This document shows positions 1 to 5,762 of a DNA stretch of 5,762 nucleotides, one piece after another. Source of the stretch: Schwartzia sp. (in: firmicutes) (GTDB lineage Bacteria > Bacillota > Negativicutes > Selenomonadales > Selenomonadaceae); assembly GCA_017939945.1 (NCBI GenBank), contig JAGAZS010000190.1, forward strand, positions 1 through 5,762. The letters run 5' to 3'. How positions within the stretch are numbered: the stretch's first letter is position 1; every line of letters begins with the position of its first letter. Under the pieces are notes generated by a model. That model made no database searches. It saw only the letters and a list, made by a program, of their open reading frames with translations, and was not told where the DNA came from. Made by a program: the position numbers and the translations under genes.

Positions 1-1447
1 CCTCGGCGAATTGTTCCTTCGAGAGACCCGCAGAGGCGTTGACCAACCGCACGGAATTTGCCTCCGACCGCTCCACCGCATTCCTAACCATAGGCGACAT
101 AATGTTGAAATAGCCATGCGTCAGCGCCATGACTTCATTGGAGGTCCAGTACATTTTCGTTGAATCGTAGGTATCGCGCAGCGCGCGGTATTCTTCCGGC
201 ACCTCCGATACGGCGAAGGGAATGAAAGGATTCTCATAGGGCGTGTTCATGGACATCCAGACCACCGGAGACGGGAGCGCGTCATTGACCTGCGCGATAT
301 GGGTGTAGCTGGTATTCGATGAGAGGAGGGATCGCTCGCCTATCTCGGCCTCGTAATGATACGGCGAACCGTACATGCCCGCCAGCGGGCTCTTCGACTT
401 GTCAAACTCGGTGCCCTGATAATAGTCGCGATGGATACGCGCTATATCCTCGACATTCAGCTTCTTGTCGGGACGGATCGAGAACGGGTAGGTTGTCTCG
501 TCCCATTCCCCGACACGGGCCGGAAGATTCTTCGACGGCGCGACGAGATTCATGCCCCGCCAGACGCGGCGCTTGGAATAATACGGATGATAGAACTCCT
601 GCGACTGCAGCGATTTCACCCAGTCCACGCGGCCTTCCCCGTCGTATGAAGCCCAGCCGGCTTCCTTCAGCATTTGCGGCAGCTTCGGATTGAAGATCTG
701 GTTCGGATCTCCCTCCCGGATGCCTCGAATCCGAAACTGGCTCGTCTCGATGAAAAAGTCCCCGTCGGGAATCTTTTCCGCGATCCAAAAGCCGCCTTTG
801 CCCGTCGGCGACATCTGCATCTCGAAAACCCAGGCCTCTTCCCTGTCGGCGACGGCCAAAGTCTCACCGGAGCCCCAGAGGCCGTATTCGTCAATCAGCG
901 CGCCCATCAGCTCGACGGCTTCCCGGGCGGTCCTGCAGCGTTCGAGAGCCACGCGGGAGAGCTCGGAGGCGTAAAAAAACCCGCCGCCTTCCTTGAACGG
1001 CACTTCGGGTAAATGCGCGGACATATCAGTGCATTCCCCCATCATCAGGCCGTGCTCGTTGACTATGCCATAATCGGCGTCCATATAAGCATAAGTATGC
1101 TCGACTTCGGGGATATAGCCAATCGCCCGCGTGCGGGGCCTGTCGGGGAAGTCGTAGTCGTCGCTGCGCTCCGGCGCGACAAGGTTCGGCTGGTCGTAAG
1201 TGTTGTATTCCGGCATGGCGCCCAGCGCCGCCGCCGAAGCATATACCGGGCGCATGCTGCCCGCCGGATAATCCTTCGCGGGCACATAGGCGAGATTCAC
1301 CTCCCCGTCGTACCCGTCGTTGGAGTGGGAGACCATCATGCTCCCGTCCTCCGACGCGCCCTTCGTCACCACGATCACCGTGCAGGCCTCGGCGCTCACC
1401 CCCAGGAGCAGAAACATCGCCAGTCCCAAAGCCGACTTTTTCAGCAA
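1..1447 (-). CDS. Secreted C69-family dipeptidase (PepD-like), C-terminus beyond the window
   Basis: Probable exported cysteine dipeptidase of the N-terminal-nucleophile C69 family, cutting dipeptides or short peptides outside the cytoplasm. The frame is open without a stop for 482 codons and runs off the left edge. I start it at TTG 1447 because a GGGAGG site lies 8 bases upstream and the resulting N-terminus is a classic signal peptide: Lys3-Lys4, a hydrophobic core at residues 5-17, then Ala19-Glu20-Ala21 just before Cys22. Cys22 opens the motif CTVIVVTKGASEDG, matching the family's nucleophile region, followed by NDGYDGE (43-49). Other family-like blocks are NEHGLMMGE (130-138), a GSGETLAVAD segment leading to EAWVFEMQ (192-211), QFRIR (237-241), and a C-terminal block around Trp397. 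The family usually runs about 450-560 residues, so little is probably missing. The next ATG (Met11) would destroy the signal peptide. The preceding gene is 123 bases away and a TATAAT box lies between, so separate transcription is likely. Family assignment is firm; substrate is unknown. Confidence 0.88.
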   Translation of the reverse strand, partial: MLKKSALGLAMFLLLGVSAEACTVIVVTKGASEDGSMMVSHSNDGYDGEVNLAYVPAKDYPAGSMRPVYASAAALGAMPEYNTYDQPNLVAPERSDDYDFPDRPRTRAIGYIPEVEHTYAYMDADYGIVNEHGLMMGECTDMSAHLPEVPFKEGGGFFYASELSRVALERCRTAREAVELMGALIDEYGLWGSGETLAVADREEAWVFEMQMSPTGKGGFWIAEKIPDGDFFIETSQFRIRGIREGDPNQIFNPKLPQMLKEAGWASYDGEGRVDWVKSLQSQEFYHPYYSKRRVWRGMNLVAPSKNLPARVGEWDETTYPFSIRPDKKLNVEDIARIHRDYYQGTEFDKSKSPLAGMYGSPYHYEAEIGERSLLSSNTSYTHIAQVNDALPSPVVWMSMNTPYENPFIPFAVSEVPEEYRALRDTYDSTKMYWTSNEVMALTHGYFNIMSPMVRNAVERSEANSVRLVNASAGLSKEQFAE

Positions 1448-1455
1448 AAGAGCCG

Positions 1456-1461
1456 CCTCCC
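1456..1461 (-). promoter_or_regulatory. Ribosome binding site that fixes the TTG start of the dipeptidase
   Basis: On the minus strand this reads GGGAGG and lies 8 bases before TTG at 1447-1445. The next in-frame ATG (1417) has no comparable site, and using it would remove the two lysines of the signal peptide. The site is therefore what decides the non-ATG start. Confidence 0.75.
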
Positions 1462-1495
1462 TTGAATCTTACGGTTTTTTTGAATCTACCGTTTT
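1462..1495. repeat. Imperfect direct repeat in the dipeptidase leader
   Basis: TTGAATCT occurs at 1462-1469 and again at 1480-1487, 18 bases apart start to start. Each copy is followed by a similar stretch (TACGGTTTT versus ACCGTTTT). The inner ACGGT and ACCGT are also an inverted pair that could form a 5-bp hairpin. The element lies between the candidate -10 box and the ribosome binding site. It could be a regulator site or chance in AT-rich DNA. Confidence 0.35.
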
Positions 1496-1496
1496 G

Positions 1497-1502
1497 ATTA
1501 TA
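1497..1502 (-). promoter_or_regulatory. Candidate -10 box (TATAAT) for the dipeptidase gene
   Basis: A perfect TATAAT on the minus strand lies 50 bases before the TTG start in an AT-rich gap, predicting a leader of about 40 bases. No good -35 hexamer sits at 16-18 bp spacing, and there is no TGn extension. It may need an activator or be fortuitous. A weaker alternative is TTGTGA with CATAAT slightly upstream (19-bp spacing). The same gap (1448-1570) shows no convincing terminator for the UroD-like gene, so read-through from that gene cannot be excluded. Confidence 0.4.
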
Positions 1503-1570
1503 GCGCCGTTTTTTGCCGAATTATGTAGGAAATTACTTCTATTATCACAAACAGGTCGGACGGCTTTTCC

Positions 1571-2473
1571 CTATTTCAGCGTCAGCTTGTAGATGCACCC
1601 GTTCGACATCGGGCAATAGGTGCGCTGGATGCAGCCGTGGCCGATGCAGCGGACATCCGGCCTCTTGATGGCTTCCAGCAGCGCCTCGCCGTAAGTCAGG
1701 CCCGGTTTCGGCGCGATGCGCTCCATCGTGCAGAAGCCCGCCTTTTGGAACGCCACCGAGGTCTTGTTGCAGAGATGCAGCACTACGTTTTCCGTCGCGT
1801 TCTCTACGGCTTTCAAGACCTCATAGGAGATTTCGCCGCAAAGGTCGGTGTAAAGCTTCGGCGAAATGAGATCGGCGGCCACGGTCGGATCGGCGTAGGA
1901 AAGCACGTCCACGCCGTGACGTTCCGCCTCTTTTGCGTAACGGACGAGCTGCGCCGTGATCCACGCGCTGAGTTCCCGCAGCTTTTCCCTTTGCCGGTAC
2001 AACCCTTTATAGATTTGCTTCGACGGCACGAGCTGGCTCAACACAGTGAACGGCCCCTCGATGTTCAGGATGACCGTCTCGCCCATGCCGCGCAGGATCG
2101 TCGCCGCACGCAGCACCTGATGGACGCGCCCCGTGGAAAAATCCATCTCCGGCAGCGCGGGAATGTCCTCCACTTTCTCATAGCGGAACTTCGCCACCGC
2201 TGGGACGCCGTACAAGGAATTCAGCGATACCTCCGCGCCGAAGGCCTCCGCCTCGATGGTCACGCAGAAGGGCAGCTTGCAGAACACGTCGCGATTCAGG
2301 CGCTTCACTTCCAGCGCCGCCTTCACCATGTCCTCGGCTCTGCTGAATACCGCCGCGTACCGTGCCCCCGCGTTGGAGCACATCTCCTCGGTGATGGGCC
2401 GCTCCGGCTCGCCCAGGCACTCATAGGTCAATTCCTTTTCCAGTTCCTCGTTCCAAGTCTCCGCCGCAGGCAT
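1571..2473 (-). CDS. UroD-superfamily protein, MtaA/CmuA-like methyltransferase homologue
   Basis: A 300-residue cytoplasmic protein of the uroporphyrinogen decarboxylase superfamily. It more resembles the corrinoid:thiol methyltransferase branch (MtaA, MtbA, CmuA) than true HemE, because the arginine-rich N-terminal substrate signature of HemE is absent and a zinc-type His-x-Cys motif is present (His233-Leu-Cys235). In the methyltransferases such a motif plus a later Cys binds zinc that activates the accepting thiol. Other superfamily-like segments are NIEGPFTVLSQLV (137-149), AERHGVDVLSYADP (183-196) and the end of a strand before His233. The tail is unusually cysteine-rich: Cys276, Cys281, Cys287 and Cys293, including a second His-x-Cys (279-281); it stops soon after, so the protein is shorter than typical MtaA proteins (about 330-350). 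I start at ATG 2473, which has GAGGTGG just upstream; an upstream in-frame TTG at 2497 has no such site and lies in the terminator T-tract. No corrinoid protein or partner methyltransferase is nearby. The reaction is not established. Confidence 0.75.
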   Translation of the reverse strand: MPAAETWNEELEKELTYECLGEPERPITEEMCSNAGARYAAVFSRAEDMVKAALEVKRLNRDVFCKLPFCVTIEAEAFGAEVSLNSLYGVPAVAKFRYEKVEDIPALPEMDFSTGRVHQVLRAATILRGMGETVILNIEGPFTVLSQLVPSKQIYKGLYRQREKLRELSAWITAQLVRYAKEAERHGVDVLSYADPTVAADLISPKLYTDLCGEISYEVLKAVENATENVVLHLCNKTSVAFQKAGFCTMERIAPKPGLTYGEALLEAIKRPDVRCIGHGCIQRTYCPMSNGCIYKLTLK

Positions 2474-2477
2474 AAGA

Positions 2478-2484
2478 CCACCTC
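2478..2484 (-). promoter_or_regulatory. Ribosome binding site of the UroD-like gene
   Basis: Minus-strand GAGGTGG, with its AGG core 7 bases before ATG 2473. It supports the internal ATG over the TTG eight codons upstream. It begins only about 6 bases after the T-tract of the preceding terminator, so termination would remove it from the transcript. Confidence 0.75.
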
Positions 2485-2566
2485 GCTTGCAAAACAAAAA
2501 AGGGGCTTCGGAAAACGCGCCCGCGTCTTCCGAAGCCTCCGTTTTTTCGGTCAGCTTTCTTCCGTC
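2485..2566 (-). promoter_or_regulatory. Candidate attenuator leader (or short RNA) ahead of the UroD-like gene
   Basis: Predicted transcript from the promoter at 2573-2601, beginning near 2566. It contains the complete terminator and only then reaches the ribosome binding site. A segment before the terminator (CCGAA on the minus strand, 2546-2550) is complementary to UUCGG within the terminator's 5' arm (2530-2534), a possible but short competing stem. I see no ATG-started leader peptide and no recognisable T-box, cobalamin or SAM riboswitch; the leader is too short for those. If termination is constitutive the product would be an RNA of about 75 bases. Confidence 0.45.
2491..2539 (-). terminator. 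Strong intrinsic terminator between the kinase and the UroD-like gene
   Basis: The arms 2504-2513 and 2528-2537 are perfect 10-bp inverted repeats (GGCTTCGGAA against TTCCGAAGCC). They extend outward by a G-T wobble (2503/2538) and a G-C pair (2502/2539). Inward, after one mismatch, four more pairs (2515-2518 with 2523-2526) close a 4-base loop. On the minus strand the stem is followed directly by TTTTTTGTTTT (2501-2491). It would end kinase transcripts that run past the stop at 2614, and equally transcripts from the promoter at 2573-2601. The plus-strand side also has six T (2542-2547), but no plus-strand gene needs it. Confidence 0.9.
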
Positions 2567-2573
2567 GATGGAA
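2560..2573. repeat. Near-perfect palindrome around the predicted transcription start
   Basis: TTCCGTCGATGGAA is symmetric except for one opposed pair (2564/2569). It touches the -10 box and spans the predicted start near 2566. It could be a second regulator site or a small 5' hairpin in the leader. Confidence 0.35.
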
Positions 2574-2601
2574 GTATAAACGGTAAATCATACTTTGTCA
2601 A
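2573..2601 (-). promoter_or_regulatory. Near-consensus sigma70-type promoter
   Basis: On the minus strand, a perfect -35 TTGACA (2601-2596), a 17-bp spacer and -10 TATACT (2578-2573, five of six consensus bases). It lies just after the kinase stop codon and points toward the UroD-like gene, with predicted start of transcription near 2566 and an untranslated leader of about 93 bases to ATG 2473. The match and ideal spacing in an AT-rich gap make this the best promoter in the window. Confidence 0.8.
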
Positions 2602-2608
2602 TAGACAA
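2595..2608. repeat. Operator-like palindrome on the -35 element
   Basis: TTGTC at 2595-2599 and GACAA at 2604-2608 form a perfect 5-bp inverted repeat around a 4-base centre. It covers the whole -35 hexamer (2596-2601), a usual place for a repressor site. Being short, it may be chance. Confidence 0.4.
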
Positions 2609-2613
2609 TCTTT

Positions 2614-5600
2614 TCACGCTTCGATCATCGTCTCCAATGTTTCAAACAGCGCCTCCGGATCCACCGGCTTCGACAGGTGCGCGTTGAGCCCCGCCTGCAA
2701 GCTGCGCTGCACATCCTCGTCGAAGGCGTTGGCCGTCAGCGCGATGATCGGGATGGTTTTCGCGTCGGGGCGGTCCAGCGCGCGGATGGTGGCGGTCGCC
2801 GTCAGGCCGTCCATCTCCGGCATCCGCATATCCATCAGGATAGCGGCGTAGTAGCCCGCCGGATGCTCGCTGAACATATCCACGGCAATCTTGCCGTTCT
2901 CCGCGTGCTCCGGCTCCATGCCGCGCATTTTCAAAATCTGCATCATGATTTCCGCGTTGACGATCATGTCCTCCGCCAGCAGGATCCGCCGCCCGTTCAG
3001 GTCGGCTTTTTTCTTTCCCGCGGGCGTCGCCGCCCTCCGCTTTTTCAGGGTCTTTTTGAATTCCTCCAAAAGACTGCTGGTGAAGAGGGGTTTCGCGATG
3101 AAACTGTCCACGCCTGCCGCCAGCGCCTCATCCGTCACGTCGTCCCAGTTGTAAGCCGAAAGGAGAATGATGGCGCTTTCGTTGCCGATGACGCTGCGGA
3201 TTTCCTTTGTCGTCGTTACGCCGTCCATCTCCGGCATCTGCCAGTCCATGACAATCAGGTTGTACGGCTCCCTGCGGGCGTGGCGCAGCTTGACCATTTC
3301 CAAGGCTTCCTTGCCCGACTGCACCGTCTCCGCAGCGATGCCAGCCTGCCCCAGCATCAGCTTGGCGTGCTCGCAGACAATGGGATCGTCGTCCACCACG
3401 AGGACGCTCATTTCTTGCGGCCGGATTTCCTCGTCACCTTCCTCCTCCGTGGACAACTTCCGGTCGGAGTCCAAGAGTGTGACGGCGACGGTGAAGGTGG
3501 TGCCGACGCCCTTCTCGCTTTCCACCTCGATGGTGCCGTTCATCATCTCCACGATATTTTTCGTGATGGCCATGCCGAGGCCGGAGCTGCCGTACTTGTT
3601 GCTTGCGCCGCTGTCCTCCTGGCTGAAAGTGTCGAAGAGCTTGGGCAGGAATTCCTTGCTCATGCCTACGCCGGTGTCCTTGATGACGAAGCGCAAGGTC
3701 GTCTTGCCGTCGAAGGAGGCCTGCTTTTCCACGAGGAGATCGACGCTCCCGCCCGGCCGCGTGAATTTCACCGCGTTGCCCAAAATATTGATCAGCACTT
3801 GGCGGAGCTTCACGCTGTCGCCGATATAGCAGTCGGCGATGGCCCCGGCCATGCGGCAGTTGTAGGTCAGCCCCTTTTCCTGGCACTGGCCGCTGAAAAT
3901 CGTGTTGATCTGCCCGATGAGCTCCGGGAACGCGAATTCCTCGCTGTGGAGGATCATGCGGCCCGACTCGATGCGGGACATATCGAGGATGTCGTTGATC
4001 AGGGAAAGCAGATGGCGGGCGGAGCTTCCGATTTTTTCCAGATACTCCTTCGTCTTTTCGGAAATATCCGGCTCGTTCAAAGCGAGGCTGTCGAGGCCGA
4101 TGATGGCGTTCATCGGCGTGCGGATCTCGTGGCTCATATTGGAGAGGAACACCGTCTTCGCCTTGCTGGCCTCCTCCGCCGTCTTCAGCGCCTCCGCCAG
4201 CGTCTCCCGTTTCTCGATGGCGTCCCGCATCTCGGCGTCGATGTCCGTGAAGCCGACACCCACGGCGTGAACCAGATGGTCGGTACGATCCTCGGCGTAA
4301 CGCACGCCCGCCATGCGAAGCATCTCATAGCTCTCCGTGCCGCCCCGGCGCACCATGTAGCGAAGGACGATGATCGCGTCCTTTTCCAGCCCCGCGCGGA
4401 TGGACTGCGGCTCGATGAACCGCAGGAACTCGTCCCGGTACTCGTCGGTCACATAGCGGTGGGCGTACTCCGTGAAGGTCTCGCGGAAAGGGAATTTCTC
4501 TCCCTCCGTCGTGAAGTCCTCCACCGTGTCGTCCTTCCGGTAGCAGACGCCCTCGTCGGCGTCGAGGTTCACATGGTACACGCTGCGATAGTCGGAGGCG
4601 AGGGCCGTGATCATGCTGTCCTGCTGTGCCTTGAGCTGCTCTTGGGCCAAAAGCTCCTCCTGCAACGCCAACTGCTCTTCCAGCTCCTGCTGCTTGACCC
4701 GGTTCTCGGTCTCGGTGACCTCCTTTTCCAGCGTCATTTTCGCTGTGCGCCGCATCTCCCGGATCAGGATGGCGAAAATCCCCGCCAGCACCAGCGCCGT
4801 CAAGATGGACTGCATCAGGCTCCGCATGACGATCCCGTCGGAAATGGAACTGATCTGGTTGCTGATGACGCTCTCCCGAACCAGATAGGTGAGCATCCAG
4901 TCCGTGCCGCGCACCGGCACATAGCACATGGTCTCCCTGATGTCATTGTAAGTGAAGGAAACGACGCCGGCCTTCCGCGCCGCGAAATCCGCCCGCATGG
5001 CGTCGATGGTCTTGCCGTTCTCAAAGGACGCGCTCTCCATAGCTCGGAGCAGGTTGTTCTCGCTGGCGAGGCCGCCCAGCACCACATTCGTCAAGGCGAC
5101 GCCCTCTGCCGTGTAAAGATTGCAGAAGGTGGTATTGTTGTTGTCAGATTGCAGGGAAATATTGGCCAACAGCCGCCCCATGTCGATCTCCATGAAGCAG
5201 GCGACGAGGTGCTTCCCCTCAAAGGGCAGCCGGTCCACAGGCACGGCAATAATGACCTTCTTGCTGCTGCCCTCCGGATTCTTGACGGAAATTTCCGGCC
5301 CGGAGAGGCGGTTGCAGTCAAACGGGTATTGGTCGATGTCCGTGCGGGTGCCCCGGGAAGTGTAGATCAGCCCGTCGTTGTCCACGAAGGCGAACTTCTC
5401 CAAACCGTAGAGCTGCTTCATCCGCGCTTGGTACGCCTGCAGCTTCTCCACGCTGCCGAGGTCTTCCTTTGTCATCAGGCCGATGGCGACATCCAAATTG
5501 CTGATATATCCGCCCAAGGTGGAAGCCACGACCTGCGCCCGCCGCCCCGCCAGCTCGTCGAGATACAAAAGGCTCACGGAACGGACGGCGGTGTCCGTGT

Positions 5601-5712
5601 CCCTGCTGGCGCTCCGCCCCATCCAGAGCGTGCCCGCCACCAGCATGATCGCGAAAATCAGGCTGCCGATCACAGCCTCCCGAACCATTCCGTTTTTCTG
5701 TCCGAGGTTCAT
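2614..5712 (-). CDS. Membrane hybrid sensor histidine kinase with two receiver domains
   Basis: A 1032-residue inner-membrane signalling kinase. TM1 is at about 13-31 and TM2 at about 299-317, enclosing an extracytoplasmic sensor of about 265 residues that looks like a double Cache domain (end motif GTDWMLTYLVRES, 269-281); such domains bind small ligands. A Glu/Gln-rich coiled coil follows (about 325-368), then a PAS-like region (about 372-495). HisKA carries phospho-acceptor His528 in NMSHEIRTPMN. The ATPase domain has the N box with Asn646, DTGVGM (679-684), the F box FDTFSQED (693-700) and the G2 box near 708-713. Receiver 1 (about 768-888) has Asp774/775, phospho-acceptor Asp823, Ser852 and Lys874. 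Receiver 2 (about 908-1031) has Glu914/Asp915, Asp961, Thr993 and Lys1015. Both receivers look intact; no HPt or output domain follows. ATG 5712 has GGAGG 8 bases upstream. Transcription probably ends at the terminator at 2491-2539. No cognate regulator lies in the window; the ligand is unknown. Confidence 0.93.
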   Translation of the reverse strand: MNLGQKNGMVREAVIGSLIFAIMLVAGTLWMGRSASRDTDTAVRSVSLLYLDELAGRRAQVVASTLGGYISNLDVAIGLMTKEDLGSVEKLQAYQARMKQLYGLEKFAFVDNDGLIYTSRGTRTDIDQYPFDCNRLSGPEISVKNPEGSSKKVIIAVPVDRLPFEGKHLVACFMEIDMGRLLANISLQSDNNNTTFCNLYTAEGVALTNVVLGGLASENNLLRAMESASFENGKTIDAMRADFAARKAGVVSFTYNDIRETMCYVPVRGTDWMLTYLVRESVISNQISSISDGIVMRSLMQSILTALVLAGIFAILIREMRRTAKMTLEKEVTETENRVKQQELEEQLALQEELLAQEQLKAQQDSMITALASDYRSVYHVNLDADEGVCYRKDDTVEDFTTEGEKFPFRETFTEYAHRYVTDEYRDEFLRFIEPQSIRAGLEKDAIIVLRYMVRRGGTESYEMLRMAGVRYAEDRTDHLVHAVGVGFTDIDAEMRDAIEKRETLAEALKTAEEASKAKTVFLSNMSHEIRTPMNAIIGLDSLALNEPDISEKTKEYLEKIGSSARHLLSLINDILDMSRIESGRMILHSEEFAFPELIGQINTIFSGQCQEKGLTYNCRMAGAIADCYIGDSVKLRQVLINILGNAVKFTRPGGSVDLLVEKQASFDGKTTLRFVIKDTGVGMSKEFLPKLFDTFSQEDSGASNKYGSSGLGMAITKNIVEMMNGTIEVESEKGVGTTFTVAVTLLDSDRKLSTEEEGDEEIRPQEMSVLVVDDDPIVCEHAKLMLGQAGIAAETVQSGKEALEMVKLRHARREPYNLIVMDWQMPEMDGVTTTKEIRSVIGNESAIILLSAYNWDDVTDEALAAGVDSFIAKPLFTSSLLEEFKKTLKKRRAATPAGKKKADLNGRRILLAEDMIVNAEIMMQILKMRGMEPEHAENGKIAVDMFSEHPAGYYAAILMDMRMPEMDGLTATATIRALDRPDAKTIPIIALTANAFDEDVQRSLQAGLNAHLSKPVDPEALFETLETMIEA

Positions 5713-5718
5713 CCATCA

Positions 5719-5725
5719 CACCTCC
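5719..5725 (-). promoter_or_regulatory. Ribosome binding site of the hybrid kinase
   Basis: Minus-strand GGAGGTG with GGAGG 8 bases before ATG 5712. The remaining bases up to 5762 include a run of six T on the minus strand, but no convincing promoter can be called because the upstream DNA is outside the window. Confidence 0.75.
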
Positions 5726-5762
5726 GTCGCTGTCCTCGAAAAAACGATACGCATCTTAGGAA

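Noticed and set aside
1013..1465. Plus-strand open frame of 150 codons
   Set aside because: It is antisense to the N-terminal part of the dipeptidase, whose motifs and signal peptide are clear on the other strand.
1503..1570. Terminator after the UroD-like gene
   Set aside because: Only short, widely spaced complementary stretches (GGAAA/TTTCC) are present and no stem followed by a T-tract could be found.
1571..2473. True uroporphyrinogen decarboxylase (hemE)
   Set aside because: The characteristic arginine-rich N-terminal substrate signature is missing, and a His-x-Cys zinc-type motif of the methyltransferase branch is present; no other heme genes are nearby.
2474..2497. Longer UroD-like protein starting at TTG 2497
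   Set aside because: The TTG lies inside the terminator T-tract and has no ribosome binding site, whereas ATG 2473 has GAGGTGG at proper distance.
1637..2851. Long plus-strand open frame of 404 codons
   Set aside because: It runs antisense through most of the UroD-like gene, then through the promoter-terminator gap and into the kinase gene. Its product is rich in Arg, His and Leu with no recognisable domain, as expected of a shadow frame in GC-rich DNA.
3167..3829. Plus-strand open frame of 220 codons
   Set aside because: It lies entirely antisense to the kinase ATPase and receiver region, is serine-rich and low in complexity, and shows no family motif.
5713..5762. Promoter for the kinase
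   Set aside because: TAAGAT and TATCGT resemble -10 boxes, but the -35 region falls largely outside the window and neither is convincing.

Overview
The window holds three protein-coding genes, all on the minus strand, so it reads from right to left: a membrane-bound hybrid sensor histidine kinase (2614-5712, complete), a small UroD-fold, MtaA/CmuA-like methyltransferase-family protein (1571-2473, complete), and a secreted C69-family dipeptidase whose C-terminus lies beyond the left edge (1-1447). No tRNA, rRNA, CRISPR array, insertion sequence or phage gene is visible. The many open frames on the plus strand are GC-driven shadows of these genes.

The sequence is bacterial: GC-rich coding regions, strong GGAGG-type ribosome binding sites, AT-rich intergenic gaps, sigma70-type promoter elements and an intrinsic terminator. 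The gene set (a large hybrid kinase with an extracellular Cache-like sensor and two receivers, a corrinoid-type methyltransferase homologue, and a secreted C69 dipeptidase) suits an anaerobic, amino-acid or peptide-using bacterium such as a member of Negativicutes, Clostridia or Synergistota. This is inference from gene content; no taxonomic marker is present.

Layout: 5713-5762 is the kinase 5' flank with its ribosome binding site. The kinase ends at 2614. The gap 2474-2613 is the most interesting non-coding stretch. It contains a near-consensus promoter (TTGACA, 17-bp spacer, TATACT) firing leftward, two short palindromes on its -35 element and around the predicted start of transcription, then a strong intrinsic terminator whose T-tract ends only about 6 bases before the ribosome binding site of the UroD-like gene. 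The promoter therefore points straight into a terminator before reaching the gene it should drive, as expected of a conditional terminator (attenuator) or a short RNA gene. The gap 1448-1570 holds a TATAAT box, an imperfect direct repeat and the ribosome binding site for the dipeptidase, which starts at TTG.

Functional links between the three genes are weak. Each appears to have its own expression signals. No response regulator, HPt protein, corrinoid protein or partner methyltransferase is encoded here, so the kinase and the methyltransferase homologue must find partners elsewhere or act alone.
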